Below, piece after piece: positions 33,447-41,608 of a DNA stretch of 64,000 nucleotides. The position numbers and the translations under genes were made by a program. A model generated the notes under the pieces. That model was given only the letters and a program-made list of their open reading frames with translations. It had not been told where the DNA came from and did not search any database. Numbering within the stretch: position 1 is the stretch's first letter; every line of letters begins with the position of its first letter. Source of the DNA: an uncultured Fibrobacter sp. (GTDB lineage: Bacteria; Fibrobacterota; Fibrobacteria; Fibrobacterales; Fibrobacteraceae); the NCBI RefSeq assembly GCF_900316465.1, contig NZ_ONDD01000004.1, forward strand, positions 75,787 to 139,786, read 5' to 3'.

Positions 33447-34327
33447 TGAAGGCAATCCTGATTATCGCGCATCACTGCATTTTGCCGGGGGCCTACAAGG
33501 GCTTCGAAGAAATCATGGATAAACTGCACCATGATTTGCCCGGTACGCGCGTGGCAAGCACGAGCCTGTTGGATTTGGAAAATGACTTGCGCACGCTCTT
33601 ACGCGAAGATGTGGAATCGGTGACGCTTTTGCCGTACTTGCTGCTGAACGGTCAGCATACCAAGAATGACGTGCCCAAGGTAGTGGCGCATTTGCAAGCT
33701 GAATTCCCGCAGATTCCGATTACGCTTTTGCCTTGTCTTGGCGACTGGAAAGAATTTGCCGACATGGTTGTGGATGGTATTCGTTCTGCCCAGAAGAAAA
33801 CTGAACCCGTCATTGCGAGCGAAGCGAAGCAATCTACGCCATCACAGAATCGATCCCTCTTTTCCATCGAACTGAATCTCGAAGGCAAGAATGTTCTCGT
33901 GGTGGGCGGAGGCCGCATTGCCCTTCGCAAGGTGAAAACACTTTTGCCCACGGGAGCCCGCATTACCGTAGTCGCCCCGCAGTTCGATCCGGAATTTGCT
34001 GCGATACCGTCTCTCGTCTTGAAAAATCGTCCCTACGAGCCGCTTGACCTCCGCGGAATCTTTATGGTCTTCATTTGCACCGACCAGCCCGCGGTCAATG
34101 CCCAGGTTAGCAACGATGCCCGTGCTCGCCGTATCTTGGTCAATAACGCCTGCGACTACCTTGACGGCGACTTTATCGTGCCCGCCCGCATGGATTTTGG
34201 CGAAAATATCGCCGTAACGGTCTCCACCCAGGGCCGCGCCCCTTCGCTCGCCAAAAAACTTAAACAGAAAATTCAATCTGATTGGGCCGAAGGTCTCGAA
34301 CAAATTGAACGAAATTTCGACAAATAA
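33446..34327 (+). CDS. fused CbiX-like chelatase half and precorrin-2 dehydrogenase
   Basis: 293 residues. Residues 1 to about 115 resemble the short CbiX sirohydrochlorin chelatase: ILIIAHH at the start and LLLNGQHTKNDVPKV with the second metal-binding His. Residues about 141-293 are the precorrin-2 dehydrogenase (CysG N-terminal) domain: LEGKNVLVVGGGRIALRKV, VNNACDYLDGDFIVPA, AVTVSTQGRAPSLAKKL. Together these would oxidise precorrin-2 and insert iron to give siroheme. The linker contains VIASEAKQS (residues 122-130), encoded by a dispersed-repeat-like sequence. Directly coupled to the SUMT-HemD fusion; a terminator follows. Confidence 0.88.
   Translation: MKAILIIAHHCILPGAYKGFEEIMDKLHHDLPGTRVASTSLLDLENDLRTLLREDVESVTLLPYLLLNGQHTKNDVPKVVAHLQAEFPQIPITLLPCLGDWKEFADMVVDGIRSAQKKTEPVIASEAKQSTPSQNRSLFSIELNLEGKNVLVVGGGRIALRKVKTLLPTGARITVVAPQFDPEFAAIPSLVLKNRPYEPLDLRGIFMVFICTDQPAVNAQVSNDARARRILVNNACDYLDGDFIVPARMDFGENIAVTVSTQGRAPSLAKKLKQKIQSDWAEGLEQIERNFDK
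33807..33834 (+). repeat. short dispersed-repeat-like element inside a coding linker
   Basis: CGTCATTGCGAGCGAAGCGA followed by AGCAATCT reads in frame as VIASEAKQS. This sequence and its translation are familiar to me as a recurrent intergenic/ORF-embedded repeat in several bacterial groups; only one copy is in the window. Confidence 0.6.
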
Positions 34328-34364
34328 GGCGTTTTCCTCCTAAAATCAATTGTGATAAATATCA

Positions 34365-34389
34365 CCCATATTCCAAGTTGGAATATGGG
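34365..34389 (+). terminator. intrinsic terminator after the siroheme genes
   Basis: 10-pair stem (34365-34374 with 34380-34389), AAGTT loop, then a T-rich tract after GCTGCG. Confidence 0.75.
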
Positions 34390-34454
34390 GCTGCGTTCTT
34401 TTTTCTTTACAAGAGTATAGTTTTTTGAAATAAAATTATAACAAGGGGCGCAAT

Positions 34455-35288
34455 ATGAAAAAAATGCTATTCGTAGCCATGGCTATCTCCATGGGTTTAA
34501 TGATCGGTTGTGGTGACGATTCTTCCACAAGTCCGAGCAATTCCACAAACATAAATGGAAACTCCACTGAATCTGTCGCGGCATTTTTCCCGACTGGCTA
34601 CAATACGGCAGATGTGGTAGCCTGGTATGCCACCGATATCGAAACCTTCCAAGATGATGAAATGCTCAAAAAGACTGTTGATGCTGTCTACTTGTTTAAG
34701 GATGGCACGTTCCTTGCAACGGAATCTAAGTTAAAAGTAAAAGATGGCAAAACGAAGTTTTCTAATGGGGTCGCGACTACGGGAACTTGGTCCGGTTCCG
34801 ATGATTTTGAAAACGGAGTTTTCCAGATTTCGTACAATATGGAAGGCCAAAATATAACGTTGCCTCTTCAGGTTGAGAATGGCTCTATGACCATTAGTCC
34901 TGATGGCGGTCGTGGAATGACATTTAAGCTGAAAAAGTCCAGTGTGCCTACACCGTCTAATGAAGTAAACACCGAGGTGAAGAGCGATTCTGAGGATGAA
35001 ACTCCGCAGAATGTAGAGCCCGGTTCGATAGATGTAAAATGCAATGTGACAACCGAAGGAAACTCTGTGATTGTGAGAGGCTCGGCTACAGGTGAGTCTT
35101 TTAGCGAGTCCTTTGTGTCGACAATGACTTTAGATGGTGACAAGATTTATCTTAGAGACGAATCATCTGAGGGTGTTGCTTTAGATACCGTTCCTAGTTA
35201 TGGGTACACTCTTTCTGATATTGCCGCTGATTCCGAGGCAAAGTGCGAAGAATTGAAGCATATGGATTATTCTGATTTCTTTGATTGA
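34455..35288 (+). CDS. lipoprotein with one 'FFP..DVVAWY' domain, tandem paralogue 1
   Basis: 277 residues. Lipobox MIGC (Cys about residue 19), short Ser/Asn linker, then a domain at about residues 38-165 (VAAFFPTGYNTADVVAWYAT, AVYLFKDGTFLATESKL, MTISPDGGRGMTFKLKKS). The remaining 110 residues are acidic and different from the paralogue. The same domain occurs twice in the next gene. The first 20 codons and the upstream region (AACAAGGGG before the start) are nearly identical in both genes, pointing to a local duplication. Function unknown; a small secreted beta-sandwich-like protein anchored to a membrane is likely. Confidence 0.75.
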   Translation: MKKMLFVAMAISMGLMIGCGDDSSTSPSNSTNINGNSTESVAAFFPTGYNTADVVAWYATDIETFQDDEMLKKTVDAVYLFKDGTFLATESKLKVKDGKTKFSNGVATTGTWSGSDDFENGVFQISYNMEGQNITLPLQVENGSMTISPDGGRGMTFKLKKSSVPTPSNEVNTEVKSDSEDETPQNVEPGSIDVKCNVTTEGNSVIVRGSATGESFSESFVSTMTLDGDKIYLRDESSEGVALDTVPSYGYTLSDIAADSEAKCEELKHMDYSDFFD

Positions 35289-35295
35289 TTCTAAA

Positions 35296-35326
35296 AGCCC
35301 AATATTCTGAATTGGAGTATTGGGCT
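35296..35326 (+). terminator. intrinsic terminator between the paralogous lipoprotein genes
   Basis: 12-pair stem (35296-35307 with 35315-35326, one mismatch-tolerant G-T pair), followed by GTGCTTTTTTTT. Confidence 0.8.
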
Positions 35327-35384
35327 TTGTGCTTTTTTTTGAAAAAGAGTATATCTTGTAAAATAACTTAACAAGGGGAGCTAT

Positions 35385-36875
35385 ATGAAAAAAGTACTAT
35401 TCCTAGCCATGGCTATCTCTATGGGTTTAATGATCGGTTGTGGCGATAGCTCTTCCGATTCTCCTACAAATCCGAACACCAAAGACGACTATGGTACAGA
35501 CGTCAGTGATAAGACTGGATCTGTAACGGCGTTTTTCCCCGCTGAGCGCAGTACAAGCGATGTGGTGGCATGGTATGCAACTGATGTCGAGACCGAAAGT
35601 CGAGAAGGAGTGACGCTGACTTATGTGTCTGCGGTATACTTGTTTAACGACGGCTCCTTTATTGTAACGGAAAGCCAATTGAGAGATTCTAAAGGCTACC
35701 ATAAGGGTGTCGTTGCTGAAGGAGGTTGGTCCTCCGAAGGCTCCGATTACAGCAATGGAACCATTGAAATCACGATGAATGGCAATAAACTCCCGCTCGA
35801 AATCAAGAATGGAAAGTTCTCGATCAATCCCGATGGCGAGGGGGAAATGCACTACACTCTCATGAAATCGGATGTACCGAAGCCGAGTAATGGCGGAAGT
35901 GGTGTAGAAGACAACAGCAAAGTCGTGGAACAAAGCCGCAACGGGACTGAAGAACAGCTTGAAAAAGCGAAGTTGCTTATTCAGGGTTCCGGAGCAGAAG
36001 CTGCGGAGGGAATAGCCTTTGAAATTGCTGAACCGGAATGGGAACAAGTTGGCGTAGTGTATAAGGCTGTTTATACAATTACGGTAGCTTGGGATGACGA
36101 AAAATTCGCAATTGACGATTCTGAAAATGCGATAGGAATCGGTCAGTACCCGGTACACGCCATTGGTGTGCAGGAAGAGTCCTTGCCGCGTGATTGGAAT
36201 AATAACGAGTGGGATCTTCTGAATATCTCTCGTGGAGAAAATTCGGTAACGGTAACCATTTCCCAGAAGATTGATAACCTGAAAATTGCTCGCGCTTATG
36301 TTGTCGGTCAGTATAAGGGAAAACTCTTGACGTTGTACAGCAAGGCTTTCTTCATTATTCCTCCGGGAACCGAAGTTGAGGGCTATACCTCTTCTCCGGC
36401 TGTTTCGTCCGATAACCCACTTGATGTAGAGGAAGACAATCCTAGTGAAGAAGATGAAGATATTCCGGGCATTGAATCTTACAGCAGTGCTTTTGGTCCG
36501 TTCTTTCCTGTTGGTTACGAAGCGGAAGATGTGGCTGCGTGGTACTTGACTGAATATGAAGAAGATGGTGAGTTCCCGAGTTCCCACATTGAAACCGTTT
36601 ATCTTTTTAAAAATGGAACATTCCTGGTGACCAAGACTCGTTTGAAAAGAGGTGAAATCACGCGCCGTATTACGGCTCAAGGTGAATACAGCGTTGAGAA
36701 AGAAAATGATTTCTTGAATAATGTTGTGAATGTTACTATTGTAGAAAACGGAGAATCCATTTCCGTTGAAGGTACAATTGAAGATGGTAAACTGTCGGCG
36801 CCGATGAGCTCCTATGTTTATACTTACATGAAGGAACCTGCGACATCTCTTATGAGCCGCGAACCTACAGAATAG
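35385..36875 (+). CDS. lipoprotein with two 'FFP..DVVAWY' domains, tandem paralogue 2
   Basis: 496 residues. Signal peptide nearly identical to the preceding lipoprotein (KKVLFLAMAISMGLMIGC). The same domain is seen at about residues 46-170 (VTAFFPAERSTSDVVAWYAT, AVYLFNDGSFIVTESQL, FSINPDGEGEMHYTLMKS) and again at about 368-485 (FGPFFPVGYEAEDVAAWYLT, TVYLFKNGTFLVTKTRL). Between them lies a beta-rich region of about 160 residues (FEIAEPEWEQVGVVYKAVYT) of unknown family and an acidic linker (DVEEDNPSEEDEDI). Own promoter region and ribosome site (AAGGGGAG). Function unknown. Confidence 0.75.
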   Translation: MKKVLFLAMAISMGLMIGCGDSSSDSPTNPNTKDDYGTDVSDKTGSVTAFFPAERSTSDVVAWYATDVETESREGVTLTYVSAVYLFNDGSFIVTESQLRDSKGYHKGVVAEGGWSSEGSDYSNGTIEITMNGNKLPLEIKNGKFSINPDGEGEMHYTLMKSDVPKPSNGGSGVEDNSKVVEQSRNGTEEQLEKAKLLIQGSGAEAAEGIAFEIAEPEWEQVGVVYKAVYTITVAWDDEKFAIDDSENAIGIGQYPVHAIGVQEESLPRDWNNNEWDLLNISRGENSVTVTISQKIDNLKIARAYVVGQYKGKLLTLYSKAFFIIPPGTEVEGYTSSPAVSSDNPLDVEEDNPSEEDEDIPGIESYSSAFGPFFPVGYEAEDVAAWYLTEYEEDGEFPSSHIETVYLFKNGTFLVTKTRLKRGEITRRITAQGEYSVEKENDFLNNVVNVTIVENGESISVEGTIEDGKLSAPMSSYVYTYMKEPATSLMSREPTE

Positions 36876-36960
36876 AACTTTGGAAATGAGACTTGAAAAA
36901 GTGGGGCTGATGTAAATTGGCCTTTTTTTTTATATTGTAGGTGAAATAAGGAACTAAGCA

Positions 36961-37932
36961 ATGATTATACGTCCACGTCGCTTACGCAAGAATGCAACAA
37001 TCCGCAACATGGTGGCAGAAACCGCCGTGAATCCCGATTCTCTCGTTTACCCGATGTTCGTGGTCGAAGGGGAGAATGTCAAGGAAGAAATTCCTTCGAT
37101 GCCGGGCCAATATCGCTTTAGCATTGATGAAATCCTGAAGGAACTGGAAAACTGTGTGGCGGTGGGCGTCAAGTCCATCTTGCTTTTTGGCATTCCCAGC
37201 TACAAGGATGAAATGGCTTCGTCTGCTTATGACGATGACGGAATTGTGCAGCGTGCGGTTCGCTCGATTAAGGCGCATTTCCCGGACTTGTACGTAATTA
37301 CCGACGTTTGTCTTTGTGAATACATGAGTCACGGTCACTGCGGGATTGTTAAGGATGACGGCGATGTCGATAACGATCCGACGCTTGAACTGTTGGCAAA
37401 GACGGCGCTTTCGCATGCCGAAGCCGGTGCAGACATGGTAGCTCCGAGCGACATGATGGATGGCCGTGTGGCAGCGATTCGTGAAAAACTAGATGAAAAA
37501 GGTTTTGCGAATTTGCCGATTATGGCTTACAGTGCCAAGTTTGCGAGCGCTTACTATGGCCCGTTCCGCGATGCCGCTGATTCCGCTCCGCATTTTGGTG
37601 ACCGCAAGAGTTACCAGATGGATGTTCGCAATGGTCGCGAAGCCTTGCACGAAGTGGAACTTGATTTGGAAGAAGGAGCCGATATTGTGATGGTTAAGCC
37701 TGGGCTTGCCTTCCTCGATGTTTTGCGCGAAACGGCTGAAATGAGCAATGTGCCTGTGGCTGTTTACAACGTGAGTGGCGAGTATTCCATGGTCAAGGCT
37801 GCTGCCCAAAACGGTTGGATCAACGAAGACGCGATTATCCGTGAAAACCTGATTGCATTCAAGCGTGCCGGAGCCGATATCATTATTACTTACCATGCCA
37901 AAGAAGCTCTTGAAAAAGGGTTGTTGAAATGA
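36961..37932 (+). CDS. hemB: delta-aminolevulinic acid dehydratase (porphobilinogen synthase)
   Basis: 323 residues, normal length. Condenses two 5-aminolevulinates to porphobilinogen in the cytoplasm. Seen: zinc-type Cys cluster ITDVCLCEYMSHGHCGIV (three Cys), VAPSDMMDGRVAAIRE, active-site lysines in MAYSAKFASAYYGPFRDAA and MVKPGLAFLD, and YNVSGEYSM near the end. AAGGAAC precedes the ATG. It overlaps hemL by four bases (ATGA), so the two early heme enzymes are translationally coupled. Confidence 0.97.
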   Translation: MIIRPRRLRKNATIRNMVAETAVNPDSLVYPMFVVEGENVKEEIPSMPGQYRFSIDEILKELENCVAVGVKSILLFGIPSYKDEMASSAYDDDGIVQRAVRSIKAHFPDLYVITDVCLCEYMSHGHCGIVKDDGDVDNDPTLELLAKTALSHAEAGADMVAPSDMMDGRVAAIREKLDEKGFANLPIMAYSAKFASAYYGPFRDAADSAPHFGDRKSYQMDVRNGREALHEVELDLEEGADIVMVKPGLAFLDVLRETAEMSNVPVAVYNVSGEYSMVKAAAQNGWINEDAIIRENLIAFKRAGADIIITYHAKEALEKGLLK

Positions 37933-39215
37933 ATCATTCTTTGAGCGAAAAGCTTTTTGCCGAAGCCAAGGGTCTGATGCCCGGTGGCGTGAATAGCCCG
38001 GTTCGTGCCTATAGCAATGTGGGGGCGACGCCTCCGTTTATCAAGCGTGCCAAGGGTAGCCACATTTACGATGTGGACGGTAACGATTACATCGATTACG
38101 TGGGCAGCTGGGGCCCGATGCTTTTGGGACATGCTCATGATGCCGTGATTAAGGCGGTGGCTGATACGGCCCAGAATGGTTTGAGTTTTGGTGCTCCTTG
38201 CGGACTGGAATCGGAACTTGCGAAGCTCGTGATGGAACTTGTTCCGAGTGTCGAGATGATTCGCATGGTCAATAGCGGTACTGAAGCGACCATGAGTGCG
38301 ATTCGTGCGGCGCGTGGTTTCACGGGCCGCGACAAGATTGTCAAGTTTGAGGGCTGCTACCACGGCCATAGCGATAGCTTGCTGATTAAGGCGGGCTCGG
38401 GTATGCTTACCACCGGTAAGCCGAGCAGCAAAGGCGTGCCGGCGGATTTGGCCAAGTACACGCTGACGCTGCAATACAATGACGTGGCCGGCGTACACGA
38501 ATTGTTTGATAAGATTGGCGACGAAATTGCAGGCGTCATTGTAGAACCCGTGGCCGGCAATATGGGCGTGGTGCCCGCGAAGCCGGAATTCTTGAAGGTT
38601 CTTTCCGAAGAAACCAAGAAGCATGGCGCTCTCTTGATTGTAGACGAAGTCATGACCGGTTTCCGCGTCGGAATTCACTGCGCTCAGGGGCTTTATGGCA
38701 TCAAGCCGGATCTGACCACCTTCGGTAAGATTATTGGCGGCGGCATGCCGGTAGGCGCTTATGGCGGCCGCTTGGATGTGATGCAGCAGATTGCGCCTCT
38801 TGGTGGAATTTACCAGGCGGGAACCTTGTCGGGTAATCCGGTGGCGATGGCAGCTGGTCTTGCTACGATGCGCGAATTGGATTCGCACCCCGAATATTAT
38901 GTCCGCGCCGAAAATAGCACCAAGAAGTTGATTGCGGGCCTGCAGGATGCGGCAAAGTCGGCCGGAATTCCGCTAGCTACAAACCAGGTGGGTTCCATGG
39001 GCTGTATCTTCTTTACCGAAGGTCCCGTCACCTGCTTTGCAGACGTGCAAAAGTCCGATTTGGAACTGTTCCGCAGGTATTTCCTCGGCATGCTCGACGA
39101 AGGTATTTACCTTGCCCCGAGCCAGTTCGAGGCGATTTTTGTGAGTGCGGCCCATACTGATGAAGATATCGACCGTACCATTGAAGCTGCCCGCAAGGTT
39201 TTCAAGTCGCTGTAA
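37929..39215 (+). CDS. hemL: glutamate-1-semialdehyde 2,1-aminomutase
   Basis: 428 residues. PLP-dependent class III aminotransferase fold: GGVNSPVRAYSNVG near the N-terminus, EGCYHGHSDSLLIKAGSG, LIVDEVMTGFRVG, and the PLP lysine in TTFGKIIGGGMPVGAYGG. Converts glutamate-1-semialdehyde to 5-aminolevulinate, the C5 route step before HemB. HemA (glutamyl-tRNA reductase) is not in the window. Start overlaps the hemB stop by four bases. Confidence 0.97.
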   Translation: MNHSLSEKLFAEAKGLMPGGVNSPVRAYSNVGATPPFIKRAKGSHIYDVDGNDYIDYVGSWGPMLLGHAHDAVIKAVADTAQNGLSFGAPCGLESELAKLVMELVPSVEMIRMVNSGTEATMSAIRAARGFTGRDKIVKFEGCYHGHSDSLLIKAGSGMLTTGKPSSKGVPADLAKYTLTLQYNDVAGVHELFDKIGDEIAGVIVEPVAGNMGVVPAKPEFLKVLSEETKKHGALLIVDEVMTGFRVGIHCAQGLYGIKPDLTTFGKIIGGGMPVGAYGGRLDVMQQIAPLGGIYQAGTLSGNPVAMAAGLATMRELDSHPEYYVRAENSTKKLIAGLQDAAKSAGIPLATNQVGSMGCIFFTEGPVTCFADVQKSDLELFRRYFLGMLDEGIYLAPSQFEAIFVSAAHTDEDIDRTIEAARKVFKSL

Positions 39216-39251
39216 TTTCTATTTTTGGGCTTCGAAAAATTGAGGATTTAA

Positions 39252-40241
39252 ATGATTGTATCTTGGATGACCACCAACAAGTGTAACTTGACCTGCAAAC
39301 ACTGCTACCAGGACGCAGGTGAGAACAAGGCTGCCGAACTCACGACCGCCGAGGCCATGAAGCTGATCGACGAAATCGCGAAGGCGGGGTTCAAGATTAT
39401 GATCTTTAGCGGTGGCGAACCGATGACTCGCCCCGACATTGTGGACCTGGTTGCCCATGCTTCGAGCAAGGGACTTCGCCCGGTGTTCGGTACCAATGGT
39501 ACGCTCATTACCCACGATTTGGCTTTCAAGCTGAAGGCTGCCGGTGCCATGGCCATGGGTATTAGCATCGATAGTATCGATCATGACCGTCACAATGATT
39601 TCCGCGGTCTCCCGAACGCATTCGAGCTCACGATGATGGGTATTGAAAACTGCAAGGCGGCAGGCCTCCCGTTCCAGATTCATACGACGATTATGGACTG
39701 GAACCAGAACGAAATTTTCGACATCATGGACTGGGTCAAGGAAATCGGTGCCGTAAACCACCAGATATTCTTCCTCATTCCCGTGGGTCGCGGCAAGGAA
39801 ATCGAAGGCCATGCGCTGCGCGTTGCTGAATACGAGGGACTTCTCCGCAAGATTATGGAAAAGAGCCGTACGCTCGGCATCCCGGTAAAGCCCACGTGTG
39901 CTCCGCAATTCCTGCGCATTGCTGACCAACTCGACATCAAGACGCGTTACAGCCGCGGCTGCCTCGCTGGCCTGGATTACTGCATCGTAAGCCCCATTGG
40001 CAAGGTGCGCCCCTGCGCCTACATGATGGAAGAGGCTGGCGATGTGCATGACACGCCTTTCGACGAAATCTGGGCGAATGCCGAAGTGTTCAAGAAACTC
40101 CGCACCAAGGCTTACGCCGGTGCCTGTGGCAAGTGCAAGTTCAATGACCGTTGCGGCGGTTGCCGTGCTCGTGCTGCCTACTACCACGATGGCGACTACA
40201 TGCAAGAAGACTCCTACTGCGCTTACGGGAGAGGCCTGTGA
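39252..40241 (+). CDS. SPASM radical-SAM protein, AhbC/AhbD/NirJ-like
   Basis: 329 residues. Radical-SAM cluster CNLTCKHC (Cys 11, 15, 18), then FSGGEPMTRPD and ISIDSIDHDRHNDFRG. The C-terminal SPASM-type cysteines lie in RGCLAGLDYCIVSPIGKVRPCAY and GKCKFNDRCGGCRARA. This layout, next to hemB and hemL, fits NirJ/AhbC/AhbD enzymes that in siroheme-dependent heme synthesis remove acetate groups or decarboxylate coproheme. Which of the two steps cannot be told by eye. A TAnnTTTG-like box (39220-39227) precedes it. AhbA/B decarboxylase is not in the window. A peptide-modifying SPASM enzyme is the alternative. Confidence 0.8.
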   Translation: MIVSWMTTNKCNLTCKHCYQDAGENKAAELTTAEAMKLIDEIAKAGFKIMIFSGGEPMTRPDIVDLVAHASSKGLRPVFGTNGTLITHDLAFKLKAAGAMAMGISIDSIDHDRHNDFRGLPNAFELTMMGIENCKAAGLPFQIHTTIMDWNQNEIFDIMDWVKEIGAVNHQIFFLIPVGRGKEIEGHALRVAEYEGLLRKIMEKSRTLGIPVKPTCAPQFLRIADQLDIKTRYSRGCLAGLDYCIVSPIGKVRPCAYMMEEAGDVHDTPFDEIWANAEVFKKLRTKAYAGACGKCKFNDRCGGCRARAAYYHDGDYMQEDSYCAYGRGL

Positions 40242-40747
40242 GTTTCACTGCCGACGACGAAAAGTTTATGCGCATGGCTCTCCGCGAAGCGGAGAAGGCT
40301 TTTGACGAAAAGGAAATCCCTATCGGTTGCGTTATCGTGAAAGATGGGGTAGTTATCGGGAAAGGCCACAATCAGATTGAAATGCTCAAAGACGCTACCG
40401 CCCACGCCGAAATTTTGTCGATCGGGACGGCGGCAAGCAGCCTTGAAAATTGGCGCTTGGATGGCTGTACCTTGTATGTGACTCTTGAACCCTGCCCGAT
40501 GTGCGCAGGAGCCATCCTCAATAGCCGTGTTTCCCGTGTGGTCTATGGTTCCCCGGACACCCGTTTCGGCGGCTGTGGCACGACGATTGACGTAATTTCG
40601 AACAACGCTCTCAAACGCGAAGTTGAAGTGGTTGGAGGCCTTCTTGCCGACGAATGTTTAGGCATTTTAAAGGCTTTTTTTCAAAAGATGCGGCTGGAAA
40701 AAGGCGATAGCGGCAACAAGGGTGAATTTCAAGGTTCCGCTAGCTAA
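40238..40747 (+). CDS. tadA: tRNA-specific adenosine deaminase TadA
   Basis: 169 residues from a GTG at 40238 overlapping the previous stop by four bases (GTGA); an upstream in-frame reading into the radical-SAM gene gives a non-TadA Arg-rich N-terminus and is rejected. Zinc deaminase motifs: HAEILSI (His and catalytic Glu) and LEPCPMCAGAILNSRV (two zinc Cys). Deaminates A34 to inosine in tRNA-Arg(ACG). FGGCGTTIDV near residue 120 is also typical. The last 20 residues are an extra charged tail. Cotranscription with the heme genes looks positional rather than functional. Confidence 0.95.
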   Translation: MSFTADDEKFMRMALREAEKAFDEKEIPIGCVIVKDGVVIGKGHNQIEMLKDATAHAEILSIGTAASSLENWRLDGCTLYVTLEPCPMCAGAILNSRVSRVVYGSPDTRFGGCGTTIDVISNNALKREVEVVGGLLADECLGILKAFFQKMRLEKGDSGNKGEFQGSAS

Positions 40748-40777
40748 GTTTAGCCGACTATTTACTACATTCTAAAC

Positions 40778-41608
40778 ATGAATTTCTTAAAGCTTTTTAC
40801 GAGCGCTAGCGCTCTTTTTGCCCTTTGTGCCTGTGACGGAAATGAGTTTGTTCTTTCGTTCAACACTCAGAATGCTCCCCAGCAGACATATTTCCTCGAA
40901 TCATCCTTGAACGCGATCCTCCCGACGACGGATTCTGTATCCGGAACGCCCGAAGCGATGAATACGCACCTCAATGTCCGTGCGACCAATTCACTTTTGA
41001 CCGCGTATGACGATGGCTCTGCCAAGTTCCAGCTCAAAATAGACTCCGTGGACTACAAGTCCGACAAGCGTACGGTCGAAGAATTCCGCAGCATGGAACG
41101 CTACATGTCTACCGAACATTTCCAGTTCAAGATGGCAAAAGATGGCGATATTCGCGATGCTGTCATCGAAGATTCGGTGATGCTTGGGACTGAGGCTTTG
41201 GACCTTATCCGCATTTTCCTCAAGGTGCAGCCGCTTTTGCCGGGTAAGCCGGTCAAACTGGGTGAAACTTGGGACCGTCAGGTCGAAATCCCGGGTACAT
41301 CTAAAAAGACGGTGGTGTACAAGTCCTTTACGCTTGAAGACCATTACGTTCATGATGGTGTCCAGATGGCCAAGATTGGCATGAACATCAAGTACAAGGA
41401 ACTTGCAGATTCGACCTCTGACTTGCGCATGGAAAGCAAGGGCTTTATTGTAGGTACAGGAACAATCCTGTTCGATATGACGCATGGTGCAATTTCGAGT
41501 GTGAAAATGGAATTGTCTGGCGACCTGAGTGTTAACGATATTGTCGCTGACAACGTGATTCCCGATATGCATGTGATTCAGAAAATCAAGCTGAGGAGTG
41601 AATTTTGA
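40778..41608 (+). CDS. lipoprotein of unknown function, 276 residues
   Basis: Lipobox LCAC (Cys about residue 19) after a short signal. The mature part is beta-rich, with GKPVKLGETWDRQVEIP and SKGFIVGTGTILFDMTHGAIS, a pattern seen in DUF6263-like secreted proteins; that resemblance is weak. Transcription may start here: TACATT (40766-40771) lies 6 bases before the ATG and no Shine-Dalgarno is seen. The next gene overlaps by four bases with GGAG in place, so this is the first gene of a run that leads into the MotA/MotB-like operon. Confidence 0.7.
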   Translation: MNFLKLFTSASALFALCACDGNEFVLSFNTQNAPQQTYFLESSLNAILPTTDSVSGTPEAMNTHLNVRATNSLLTAYDDGSAKFQLKIDSVDYKSDKRTVEEFRSMERYMSTEHFQFKMAKDGDIRDAVIEDSVMLGTEALDLIRIFLKVQPLLPGKPVKLGETWDRQVEIPGTSKKTVVYKSFTLEDHYVHDGVQMAKIGMNIKYKELADSTSDLRMESKGFIVGTGTILFDMTHGAISSVKMELSGDLSVNDIVADNVIPDMHVIQKIKLRSEF

